Origin: Candidatus Fusicatenibacter merdavium
GTDB taxonomy: Bacteria > Bacillota > Clostridia > Lachnospirales > Lachnospiraceae
Length of the DNA: 44,087 nucleotides
Direction: 5' to 3'
NCBI GenBank assembly: GCA_019115005.1
Contig: DXEK01000068.1
Coordinates: 1 to 44,087, forward strand
Both the position numbers and the translations under genes were made by a program. Positions 19,244 through 26,684 of the stretch are shown in pieces (position 1 is the first letter of the stretch; every line of letters starts with the position of its first letter). A model generated the notes under the pieces. It was not told the origin of the DNA. It saw only the letters and a program-made list of their open reading frames with translations, and did not search any database.

Positions 19244-19331
19244 GCTGCAAAATATAAAAACCGGCTAAACCGCCGCGAAAAACCACAGACTGAGATTATA
19301 ACATCTGAAAATCAAAAATTCAATTCCTTAA

Positions 19332-19354
19332 TTCAGACCTGGGCGAACTGTAAC
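19332..19354. repeat. Degenerate copy of the palindromic element
   Basis: The stretch TTCAGACCTGG followed by GCGAACTGTAAC aligns with copy 2 (TTCAGCTGG, CCGAACTGTAAC), with a two-base insertion and a few changes. It no longer forms a good hairpin. Confidence 0.5.
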
Positions 19355-19356
19355 AG

Positions 19357-19376
19357 GAATTTCAAATTTGAAATTC
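19357..19376. repeat. Perfect 20-bp AT-rich palindrome
   Basis: GAATTTCAAA is followed immediately by its exact complement TTTGAAATTC. It lies 21 bp upstream of the -35 box of the tRNA-Glu promoter and could be a protein-binding site or part of an UP-like region. Confidence 0.6.
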
Positions 19377-19397
19377 TAAATTTTTTTAAAAAAATGC

Positions 19398-19426
19398 TTG
19401 CATTCTGACGAAAGATAGTGTATTAT
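19398..19426 (+). promoter_or_regulatory. Promoter of tRNA-Glu
   Basis: TTGCAT (19398-19403), a 17-bp spacer and TATTAT (19421-19426) end 10 bp before the tRNA. A T/A block (about 19379-19394) precedes it, as at the tRNA-Thr locus. Confidence 0.75.
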
Positions 19427-19436
19427 AATTAGGCAA

Positions 19437-19508
19437 GGTTCGTTGGTCAAGCGGTTAAGACGCCGCCCTCTCACGGCGGAAACAGGGGTTCGATTCCCCT
19501 ACGAACTG
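19437..19508 (+). tRNA. tRNA-Glu, anticodon CTC
   Basis: The acceptor GGTTCGT pairs with ACGAACT (a G-T pair at the end), discriminator G. The anticodon stem CCGCC/GGCGG carries the loop CTCTCAC (anticodon CTC, codon GAG). The T-arm reads AGGGG-TTCGATT-CCCCT. The gene is 72 nt and has no encoded CCA. Confidence 0.93.
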
Positions 19509-19513
19509 TTATC

Positions 19514-19543
19514 ACTGCCAGAATTATTTCTGGCAGTTTTTTT
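19514..19543 (+). terminator. Rho-independent terminator of tRNA-Glu
   Basis: The stem ACTGCCAGA/TCTGGCAGT is followed by a run of seven T. Confidence 0.9.
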
Positions 19544-19612
19544 GTGCGATACACCCGGCAAACGGCTGCCGTGCTTGCACGGACAGACAGGTCTTCGCTG
19601 CGGTCCATACAC

Positions 19613-19660
19613 AAAAATATGCCCGGAACTTCCGTCTGCAGCAGACGATCGTTCCGGGCA
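19613..19660 (-). terminator. Terminator of csoR-copZ-pepT
   Basis: The arms TGCCCGGAAC (19620-19629) and GTTCCGGGCA (19651-19660), with an inner GTCTGC/GCAGAC hairpin, run on the minus strand into ATATTTTTGTG. It lies just after the pepT stop codon. Confidence 0.85.
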
Positions 19661-19666
19661 GAATAT

Positions 19667-20890
19667 TCAGTTTCTTTCCGCGTATATCTTCACAAGTTCC
19701 AGCAGCATTTCCACTGTCAGGTCCATGCCCTCCGCAGTGATGTGTTCATAGGGCCCATGATAAGCATAGCCTCCGGTCCCCAGATTCGGGCAGGGCAGAC
19801 CCATGTAACTGAGCCGCGCTCCGTCTGTGCCGCCACGCACGGGAACAACTTTCGGCTGGATCCCCGCTCTTCTTGCAGCCTCCTGCGCATTTTCGATCAA
19901 ATGAAAACACGGACGGATCTTTTCCGCCATATTGCGGTACTGCTCTCTGATCTCGAGGGAAACCGTTCCGTCTCCGTATTTCCGGTTCATCTTTTCTGTG
20001 ATCTCCCGCAAATACGATTCCTTGGCCGCAAATTTTTCCGCGTCGTGATCGCGGATGATATACTCCATCTCCGCCTGCGCCACATCTCCCCGCATGCCTG
20101 TCAGATGGTAAAAGCCTTCATATCCTTCTGTATTTCTCGGCGTCTCTTTTTCCGGCAGCATACTTTGAATCTCACAGGCCACGCCTGCCGCGTTGATCAT
20201 CGTGTCTTTGGAACTTCCCGGGTGTACGTTAAACCCTGTGATCTTTATTTTCGCACTGGCGGCGTTAAAATTTTCATACTCAATCTCACCTTCCGGGCCG
20301 CCGTCCACAGTATACGCGAACTCCGCGCCAAATCCCGGCACATCGAAGAGATCCGCCCCCTGTCCGACTTCTTCGTCAGGAGTAAAACCGATCGAGATCT
20401 GTCCGTGAGGGATCCCTCGTTTTTCCAGTTCCTCCGCCATCGTCATGATCTCCGCGATCCCGGCTTTGTCGTCGGCGCCGAGGATCGTCGTCCCGTCGCT
20501 GGTGATCAGCGTACGGCCTTTCAACTCCGAAAGGTGCGGAAAAACAGACCGCTCCAGCTTTCTTCCACTGGTTCCCAACTCCAGATCCTCTCCATCATAT
20601 TCCGGATGGAACACCGGATGCACCGCGTGATCCGCAAAATCGGACACGGTATCCATGTGTGCAATAAAGCCGAGTTTTGTCTTCTGCTCATAACCTGCGC
20701 TGGCCGGAAGGATGCCATATACATAACAGTTTTCGTCCACCCGCACCTGCTTCACTCCCAGACTCTTCAACTCATCTGCCAGCCGTTCCGCCAGTTCAAA
20801 CTGGCACCGACTGGTAGGATGCGTATCGCTGTTCTCATTGCTGGGCGTAGATATTTTTACGTAATTCAGCAGCCGTTCGTAAGCTTTCAT
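19667..20890 (-). CDS. pepT: Peptidase T (tripeptide aminopeptidase)
   Basis: This 407-residue zinc peptidase of family M20 releases the N-terminal residue of tripeptides in the cytoplasm. The metal-site motifs are visible: AHMDTVSD (His78, Asp80), LGADDKAG (Asp140), TPDEEVGQG (Glu173/174), TVDGGPEGE (Asp196) and AYHGPYEH near the C-terminus. Length is normal. Its ATG overlaps the copZ stop codon as ATGA, so translation is probably coupled to a copper gene, which is odd for a general peptidase. The upstream GAGGTAAGTGAGG gives it its own ribosome-binding site. Confidence 0.93.
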   Translation of the reverse strand: MKAYERLLNYVKISTPSNENSDTHPTSRCQFELAERLADELKSLGVKQVRVDENCYVYGILPASAGYEQKTKLGFIAHMDTVSDFADHAVHPVFHPEYDGEDLELGTSGRKLERSVFPHLSELKGRTLITSDGTTILGADDKAGIAEIMTMAEELEKRGIPHGQISIGFTPDEEVGQGADLFDVPGFGAEFAYTVDGGPEGEIEYENFNAASAKIKITGFNVHPGSSKDTMINAAGVACEIQSMLPEKETPRNTEGYEGFYHLTGMRGDVAQAEMEYIIRDHDAEKFAAKESYLREITEKMNRKYGDGTVSLEIREQYRNMAEKIRPCFHLIENAQEAARRAGIQPKVVPVRGGTDGARLSYMGLPCPNLGTGGYAYHGPYEHITAEGMDLTVEMLLELVKIYAERN

Positions 20891-21081
20891 GCCTCACTTA
20901 CCTCGAATCCGAGATCATCCAGGATCTCTTTCGCTTTCGCCACACAATTCTCACATCCGTTGACGGTCACTGTCTTGTCCGCCAGGCAGACGGTCGTATC
21001 CAACTCCGCCTTCGCCATTGCCTTCTCAATTCTCTCTACACATTTTTCACAGTGCATGTCTGTCTTTAATACTGTTGCCAT
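20887..21081 (-). CDS. copZ: Copper chaperone, heavy-metal-associated domain protein
   Basis: This 64-residue protein is a single HMA domain with the metal motif MHCEKC (Cys11 and Cys14), which passes Cu(I) to the CopA pump or to CsoR. Two more pairs of cysteine positions (Cys32, and CENC near residues 43-46) are unusual for CopZ and may bind additional metal. The start follows AAGGAGG. It lies about 100 bp after csoR and overlaps pepT by four bases. The CsoR-type operator upstream of csoR likely controls it. Confidence 0.88.
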   Translation of the reverse strand: MATVLKTDMHCEKCVERIEKAMAKAELDTTVCLADKTVTVNGCENCVAKAKEILDDLGFEVSEA

Positions 21082-21184
21082 TTTTATTCCTCCTTGTCAT
21101 TTAAAGGCTCGATGTTCCGCCTCTTCCCAGCAGTACCGGAACACAATTTTGTGACAGTCCGGCCAGCAAAACCGCCGCAGACTT

Positions 21185-21496
21185 TCACTTCATCAGCTTC
21201 TGGATCGTCCTGCATAGTTCATCCACCGCATCTTCCTGTCCCTCGCGGATATCCTCCACGACGCAGGTCTTGATGTGGTTCGACAAGAGCACTTTGTTGA
21301 AGCTGTTCAGCGCAGACTGTATCGCCGATACCTGGGTCAGAATATCCACGCAGTACCGGTCCTGCTCCACCATCTCCTGCACACCGCGTACCTGGCCTTC
21401 GATCCGCTTCAGCCGGTGGATCAGATCCTTATACTCTTTTTCATCGCGCACTTTTTTTCTCTCACAGTTCCCGCAGCAATTTCCACACTGACTCAT
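21185..21496 (-). CDS. csoR: CsoR-type metal-sensing repressor
   Basis: This 103-residue all-helical repressor (DUF156 family) binds DNA without copper and releases it when Cu(I) is bound. The Cys-His-Cys ligand set is present: Cys49 (RYCVDIL), His74 and Cys78 (LSNHIKTC). The N-terminus is rich in cysteine (CGNCCGNC), a feature of many clostridial homologues. The start follows AGGAGGAAAGAA. Its own promoter carries a 17-bp operator, so it probably represses itself and copZ, and copA 12 kb away through the matching site. A nickel or persulfide sensor of the same family is less likely given the copA/copZ context. Confidence 0.9.
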   Translation of the reverse strand: MSQCGNCCGNCERKKVRDEKEYKDLIHRLKRIEGQVRGVQEMVEQDRYCVDILTQVSAIQSALNSFNKVLLSNHIKTCVVEDIREGQEDAVDELCRTIQKLMK

Positions 21497-21515
21497 TTCT
21501 TTCCTCCTGTTCTCG

Positions 21516-21532
21516 ATACCCCGTCCGGGTAT
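21516..21532 (-). promoter_or_regulatory. CsoR-type operator before csoR
   Basis: The inverted repeat ATACCC-CGTCC-GGGTAT has the same length and outer arms as the site before copA. It begins six bases after the -10 box of the csoR promoter. Confidence 0.8.
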
Positions 21533-21538
21533 ACTGTC

Positions 21539-21567
21539 ATCTTACCCTCCTTTTCCCTGTTTGTCAA
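21539..21567 (-). promoter_or_regulatory. SigmaA promoter of csoR-copZ-pepT
   Basis: The minus strand has a perfect TTGACA (21562-21567), a 17-bp spacer and TAAGAT (21539-21544). The promoter lies inside the end of the arginase-like gene and the -10 box contains that gene's stop codon. Confidence 0.8.
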
Positions 21568-22297
21568 GACAGACCATACAATTCATCATTCTTCTGCTGA
21601 CTGCTGTGCTTTGGGAAAGATCCCTGGCGGAAGCCTGGCGCAGTTCCGGCTCTCCGCAGATGTCCGCACCGACGATCTGTCCCCGGCAGGCAAACCACCG
21701 GATCACTTCCTCCATCTCGTCCAGCTGCATGATCCCCTGGTCCCAGTTTGTCCGGCACACCTGCGGTGCCAGGACATCTTTGTCCACAGAAAGATAAACC
21801 GGATAAGCGGCATGGAAGTTCTCCAGTTTCTCTCTCCAATTTCCGCCGGCAAGATCTTCCTGGGAGATCCAGGCGATCCTGTCCCTGTATTCCGTCGGGA
21901 TCTGTTCCAGCGCTTCCAGCGGCGGACCGATCAGAAAGACCTGGCGGATCCCCTGGTTCGCCTTGAGCGCATCCGCCAGCCAGGATCCGCAGGAAAGGAT
22001 CGGAAGCAGTGCCGGAGGCTGCATATCTGTGTGATGATCCAGCACTACCAGCGAGACTTCGTCTGCATAAACCTCCAGAAAAATTTTGCTCACATAGTGA
22101 TAATTTCCAGAATCCATCAGATGGATACCGCCCCGGGGCATTTTTTCCACCATTTCCTTCAGGGACCTCTCCGTCTCCGGATCGCAGTAGCAGTCCGTCC
22201 CCGCCAGCCGGGAGACGTCCAGATATTCCTCCGCCTCCTCTCTCAGCGCACTCTGCTCCCGATAAATTCCTGTAAAGTCCAGAATCGTTTTTCTCAT
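21542..22297 (-). CDS. Arginase/ureohydrolase-like protein
   Basis: This 251-residue protein keeps the ureohydrolase fold signatures in altered form: SGNYHY around His67 in place of GGDHS, LDHHTD (86-91) in place of DAHxD, and LSVDKDVLAP (169-178) for SxDxD. A DICGEPE motif follows near the C-terminus. Di-manganese binding is therefore plausible, but the substrate (arginine, agmatine, formiminoglutamate or other) cannot be told, and it is shorter than typical arginases (about 300 residues). The start follows AAAGGAGAG. It lies 41 bp after the ABC permease gene and may be the last gene of that operon. Confidence 0.75.
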   Translation of the reverse strand: MRKTILDFTGIYREQSALREEAEEYLDVSRLAGTDCYCDPETERSLKEMVEKMPRGGIHLMDSGNYHYVSKIFLEVYADEVSLVVLDHHTDMQPPALLPILSCGSWLADALKANQGIRQVFLIGPPLEALEQIPTEYRDRIAWISQEDLAGGNWREKLENFHAAYPVYLSVDKDVLAPQVCRTNWDQGIMQLDEMEEVIRWFACRGQIVGADICGEPELRQASARDLSQSTAVSRRMMNCMVCLDKQGKGG

Positions 22298-22338
22298 AAC
22301 TCTCCTTTCTCAGAACATTGAGACAGTTTCTATGCTGA

Positions 22339-23205
22339 TTATTTGTTCAGCGGATTCAACTTTTTGCCCGCCGCTATCAGAAAGCCGACAGCCAGCAAAA
22401 GCTGCAGCGCCACACTGGCCGGGATCATATTCCGGACCAGCCAGTTTCCTTCATAATCACCGAAAAGGCTGCACAGAAGAGTCATCTCTCTTCCGCTTCC
22501 CAGCTGGTGGCTCAACAGTCCGAAAAAAGTCAGAAACGGATTCAGAAGAAACAGATAGACTGCTGCGCCCACATCCGGCGTCTCCAGTCCCTGTCTCTGC
22601 AAGTACTGAAAATAATAGTCCAATGCCACCACGGCAATCGTACCCACCACAAAAACCATCACCAGCAGATATGACATCAATGTCGCGACTGTCGTCCTCC
22701 GGAAGACCACGGAGCAGAAGATCCCGATGCTGCCGATAAAAACCCCTGATACCAACAGGATCAGCACCAGCATCAGCAGGTCCGTAAGACCGACGCCGCC
22801 GAACACCGTGATCAGAGACAGGGCAGGCATGGCGGAAAAAGCGATCACAAAAATAATACTCAGCGACGCCTCCAGCTTTCCGACAATGATCTTCCACGGG
22901 TTGAGATGCGTCGTCAGCAGAAGATCCAGCGTCCGTTTTTCTCTCTCAAGGGAGATCGACGCTCCCGCGATCACGGGAACCGACAGCAGAAGGAGAAAAA
23001 ACAGCAGATAAGCCATCATCATGTAACAGCGCATCGGCATTGTATAACTGAGCGGCGTCATATATCCGTATATACTGCTTTCTCCGAAAAAACAGACCAG
23101 CGCGATTGCGCCCAGCATCAGATTGCATCCGAAAACGATCCACGAGATACGGATGGACCTGGTATTTCTCTTTACCTCTTTTTCAAAGACCGGATTCCAG
23201 TTCAT
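22339..23205 (-). CDS. ABC-2 type transporter permease
   Basis: This 288-residue protein has about six membrane segments and begins with the cytoplasmic stretch FEKEVKRNTRSIRI typical of ABC-2 permeases. A conserved cytoplasmic part (SLEREKRTLDLLLTTHL) follows the second segment. It would pair with the ATPase encoded just upstream, whose end it overlaps by 23 bp. The cargo is unknown. A ribosome-binding site GGAAGGAGAGG lies before the ATG. Companions are an 829-residue extracytoplasmic protein and a two-component system. Confidence 0.88.
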   Translation of the reverse strand: MNWNPVFEKEVKRNTRSIRISWIVFGCNLMLGAIALVCFFGESSIYGYMTPLSYTMPMRCYMMMAYLLFFLLLLSVPVIAGASISLEREKRTLDLLLTTHLNPWKIIVGKLEASLSIIFVIAFSAMPALSLITVFGGVGLTDLLMLVLILLVSGVFIGSIGIFCSVVFRRTTVATLMSYLLVMVFVVGTIAVVALDYYFQYLQRQGLETPDVGAAVYLFLLNPFLTFFGLLSHQLGSGREMTLLCSLFGDYEGNWLVRNMIPASVALQLLLAVGFLIAAGKKLNPLNK

Positions 23206-24142
23206 GTTCCTCTCCTTCCTGCGTGCCTCCTGTCAGATGGAAAAACAGGGATTCCAGACTGTTCTGTTCCCTGGCAAAAGCCACCACCAGGATCCCTGCC
23301 TCCACCAGTGACTTCAGCAGACGCGCTTCTTCCTCACGGCTCCCGGAAAACCATGCCGCGATCTTGTTTTCTTCCACAGAGATCCTCTCCACTAGGGGAT
23401 TGCTGCGGATCAGGCGCACCGCCTGCTCCACCTTGTTCAGCACAGTGATCCGAAGCGGGTTCGAACTGTCAATGGACAGCATAATGTGATCGATTTTCCC
23501 CTGCAGCACCATCCTTCCCTGATTAATAATGCCGATGCTGGTACAGATGTCGGAAAGTTCCGAGAGGATATGGGAACTGATCAGTATAGTATACCCCTCT
23601 TTCTGCAGCTGCTGGAGAAGAAGCTGAAACTCCTTTCTGGTCCGCGGGTCCAGTCCGGAATTAGGTTCATCCAGTACAAGCAGACGTGGATGGTTCAGCA
23701 GTGCCCGCGCAAGGCAGAGCTTCTGCTGCATCCCTCTGGACATCTCATCCACAAAGACGTCCTCCATCCCCCGGAGATTTACCAGCTCCAGAACCTCATA
23801 ACTGCGCACTGTCCCTGCTTTCTGGAAGATCCCGTAGGAGGCCGCAAAAAATTCCAGATATTCCATGACCGTAAGATTCTCATACAGCCCGAAAAAATCC
23901 GGTACAAAACCGATCCTGCTTTTCTGCAGCTTCATGTCCTTCGTAGTCTTCTGCCCGTCCAGCCAGATCTCCCCGGCATCCGGTCTAAGAAGACCCGTAA
24001 TGATCCGGAGTGTCGTCGTTTTTCCCGCGCCGTTCGGCCCTACAAAGCCGTACAGATCTCCCTTTTCCACTTTCATATCAAGGCCATCCAGCGCATTTCC
24101 TTTCCGATTATATTTTTTATACAGTTTTTCAATCCGGAGCAT
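23183..24142 (-). CDS. ABC transporter ATP-binding protein
   Basis: This 319-residue ATPase powers the neighbouring permease. It has Walker A GPNGAGKTTT (35-44), Walker B LLVLDEPNSGLD and a switch His in ISSH. The signature is MSRGMQQK rather than LSGGQ, a common variant in the CcmA/NatA-like exporter group. A C-terminal extension of about 80 residues follows the ATPase core. The frame is open to 24250 but that part overlaps the preceding gene; GGAGGAGAGAAG before the ATG at 24142 supports the shorter start. Palindrome copy 3 lies 50 bp before the start. Confidence 0.92.
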   Translation of the reverse strand: MLRIEKLYKKYNRKGNALDGLDMKVEKGDLYGFVGPNGAGKTTTLRIITGLLRPDAGEIWLDGQKTTKDMKLQKSRIGFVPDFFGLYENLTVMEYLEFFAASYGIFQKAGTVRSYEVLELVNLRGMEDVFVDEMSRGMQQKLCLARALLNHPRLLVLDEPNSGLDPRTRKEFQLLLQQLQKEGYTILISSHILSELSDICTSIGIINQGRMVLQGKIDHIMLSIDSSNPLRITVLNKVEQAVRLIRSNPLVERISVEENKIAAWFSGSREEEARLLKSLVEAGILVVAFAREQNSLESLFFHLTGGTQEGEEHELESGL

Positions 24143-24192
24143 TTTCTCTTCTCTCCTCCAACATTCTGACAGCCTGCCGCTTTTCCGTAACA

Positions 24193-24208
24193 GTTCAGCC
24201 GGCTGAAC
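24193..24208. repeat. Dispersed palindromic element, copy 3, over a stop codon
   Basis: GTTCAGCC/GGCTGAAC is a perfect 16-bp palindrome. It encodes the last residues (GSAG) and the TGA stop codon of the 829-aa membrane protein, just before the ABC ATPase gene. Confidence 0.75.
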
Positions 24209-26684
24209 CGTCATAGGTCTCCTGACCGTTCCCGCCGATCGCATAGACAATCAGATCCGGCATCTGATATGTTCCCATTTTTTTATAATATGCAGAAGAA
24301 ATATTTTCTTCGGTAAGCGTATAGCGCACCTTCAGCTGATTACCGTTTCTGAGATACGGCGAGGGGATGCCGCGCTCCGCGGAACTGTCTGCCAGTTTCC
24401 AATCTTCCAGTTCTTCGTAATCACCGGTCCCGTAATTATATACTTCGATCTTTCCGTCAAAGGCGGCCCATTCTTCGGCAAGCACAGCCGGTTGTTGAAA
24501 CTTCACGCCTGCGATCAAATTCTGCTGCACAGCCAGAATTTCCTCCGGGTCTTCCATCATCGAGCGGATGTACTCCAGACTGCTGACAAGTTCCTCCCCT
24601 TCCATCGCTTCCACATTCTCCGGGCTGATAAAAATCTCCTGTATCAGCATTGCCAGACATTTCTCCCGCAGATATTCTTCCTCATAAACTGCATTCAAAA
24701 AATAAGTAACTTCCATCTGCTGGCCGCTCATCGTCAGACTGTCCGGATATTTTCGGTATGTAAACGCATCCTGCTCCGTCGAAAAATACTGTTGGGCATA
24801 CGGACAGTAAAGAACTCCATCCCGATCCAGACAGTTCACAGAAGCGTTTGCCGTATATAGGACTGTGCCGAATGTCTCATAAGCGGAATACAACTGAAAA
24901 GTTTCTTCACGGTCAGCCACCTGCGCGATCAGCAGACTGTCATCCAGACGATTCAGCGACCAGAGTTTCGCCTGATCCGAATAATCGTCGGTCCGGTCCC
25001 CTTCTCCCAGCTGATCCACTAACCACGTGTGACTGTCTCTGACACTCTCCGCTTCCAGATCATTCAGTTCCACGGTTTCCCCTGCTTCCAGATCCCCGAC
25101 GCAAGCCATATGTCCTGGAAGCATCAGGACACAGTCTTTCAGCGTATATTCCGTCTGATTGGAGACTGTTCCGCTGATCCCCTGATCCGTCCAGTTCAGA
25201 TCACTGACCAACCCTTCCGTGTCCATCGCGAGATCTCTGGAAAGCGTAACTGCATTGAGCGCAAACGCCGGCTGATTGGAAAATGTGATCTTGTTTTTCG
25301 ACTCCCCGTAGGAAAGTTCAATCTGTTCAAACCCTTCCTGTGCCGTCCCCACAGTCTCTGACGTATAGGTATTCTGGGCACTTCCGGGAGTCATCCGATA
25401 GGACGGATCCAGATATACGGTATAATCTGAATTATACGGAGCCTGTATCTCAAAATCCAGGGTTTCCTCCAGGACAGATCCGTTCTGCCGCAGGATATTC
25501 TGATAGACGATGACCGGAGCCGTCATAGCCGTAGTATTGCCGAGAAGCTTGATGGCGATCACAAATACGACAGACAAGCCGCAGATTCCCGCCCACAGAT
25601 AATATCTTTTATTTTTCCGTTTCAGGGCCAGATAAAGCACGGGTCCTGCCAGGACCGCATATCCGACGATCAGACAAATATACAATACGCTGGAAGGCTG
25701 TCTGCGAAGCGAATTGTTTTCCAGATGCAGCGCCGTGTCGAAGCTTTGGATATAACCGTCATTTATTACAGACGGAAGGCTGTCGACCACGTCTGCAGTC
25801 AGAAAAATCTGCATCATTTTTTCGGGATTTTTCCGGAACACCTGCTCCATCGTGTCTCCCAGCTGCCCGGAGGGATCCCACAAGGAAAAGAACGCATCAT
25901 CGAAATCGATCACCATACCGCCCTGGGCTTCCCATCGTTCCAGATTCTGCTGCTGTTTCTCATCCAGCATCCCCCGCGAACTGTCCAAAAGCAGAATGAC
26001 ATCCGGCGCCCCGGCACTGGCCATCGTCTCCGTCAGATCTTCCGGCCGGATACTCACTCCCCGGACTATATAGCCAAACGTTCCCACCTCCATACCATTG
26101 AGCCTGGACGCGTAATTGCTTTCTTCCTCCAGCACGCCGACCGTGATCTCGCTCTGAAAAATGTCACTGGTCGTGACCTCCTCCCTGTTTTCGTAAACCG
26201 TATTCCCGCTCTGATCCTCCAGCGAGACAACCACCGCCGTCATATTATATTCGATCAACGCCAGTGTCAGCTGCTTTTTTACCGTCCCGTTCTGGGGGAT
26301 CTCAACCGGAAGTTCATAGGTATATGTCTGATTTCTGGAGGTAAGCGCCGAGCGCACTCCGACAAACAGCTGCTCCAGAAATCTCGACGGAACATCGCTT
26401 CCGGAATCCGATTCCACGGAGACACAAAGTTTTAAGGTTCCATGAAATTCCGGTCCGCTGTTTACGATCGTGACAGCGGCAGGAACTTCGCTTCCTCCTC
26501 TGCTCATGCCTTTCCATCCGCACTCCAGCAGTACTTCAAACTGTCCTGCGGACAGTGTATTGCCCGCATAAGCAGCTGCAGCTCTCTCATAACCATAAAC
26601 TGCTGCCGGAAAGATTCCCGGCAGCAGGAGCAGACACAGCAGCACTGTCCAGTATATTTTTTTATTCTTCAAGATTTTTCTCAT
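24195..26684 (-). CDS. Large extracytoplasmic membrane protein of an ABC/two-component operon
   Basis: I do not recognise a named family for this 829-residue protein. It has a signal peptide (hydrophobic 11-30, cut likely after VYG), an extracytoplasmic beta-rich domain to about 330 that includes a possible glutamine-amidotransferase-like or von-Willebrand-like stretch (PDVILLLDSSRG, 228-239), two membrane segments (332-354 and 362-382), then a second large outside domain of about 440 residues. The layout resembles large membrane proteins coded beside NatA-like ABC exporters. It overlaps the histidine kinase gene by four bases and precedes the ATPase gene. A role in envelope-stress sensing or in assembling the exporter is inference. 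Its last codons lie in a palindrome. Confidence 0.75.
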   Translation of the reverse strand: MRKILKNKKIYWTVLLCLLLLPGIFPAAVYGYERAAAAYAGNTLSAGQFEVLLECGWKGMSRGGSEVPAAVTIVNSGPEFHGTLKLCVSVESDSGSDVPSRFLEQLFVGVRSALTSRNQTYTYELPVEIPQNGTVKKQLTLALIEYNMTAVVVSLEDQSGNTVYENREEVTTSDIFQSEITVGVLEEESNYASRLNGMEVGTFGYIVRGVSIRPEDLTETMASAGAPDVILLLDSSRGMLDEKQQQNLERWEAQGGMVIDFDDAFFSLWDPSGQLGDTMEQVFRKNPEKMMQIFLTADVVDSLPSVINDGYIQSFDTALHLENNSLRRQPSSVLYICLIVGYAVLAGPVLYLALKRKNKRYYLWAGICGLSVVFVIAIKLLGNTTAMTAPVIVYQNILRQNGSVLEETLDFEIQAPYNSDYTVYLDPSYRMTPGSAQNTYTSETVGTAQEGFEQIELSYGESKNKITFSNQPAFALNAVTLSRDLAMDTEGLVSDLNWTDQGISGTVSNQTEYTLKDCVLMLPGHMACVGDLEAGETVELNDLEAESVRDSHTWLVDQLGEGDRTDDYSDQAKLWSLNRLDDSLLIAQVADREETFQLYSAYETFGTVLYTANASVNCLDRDGVLYCPYAQQYFSTEQDAFTYRKYPDSLTMSGQQMEVTYFLNAVYEEEYLREKCLAMLIQEIFISPENVEAMEGEELVSSLEYIRSMMEDPEEILAVQQNLIAGVKFQQPAVLAEEWAAFDGKIEVYNYGTGDYEELEDWKLADSSAERGIPSPYLRNGNQLKVRYTLTEENISSAYYKKMGTYQMPDLIVYAIGGNGQETYDGSAG

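Noticed and set aside
19544-21154. A 536-codon plus-strand open frame opposite pepT and copZ
   Set aside because: It is a shadow of pepT and copZ and runs through the tRNA-side terminators. It has no plausible start or motif.
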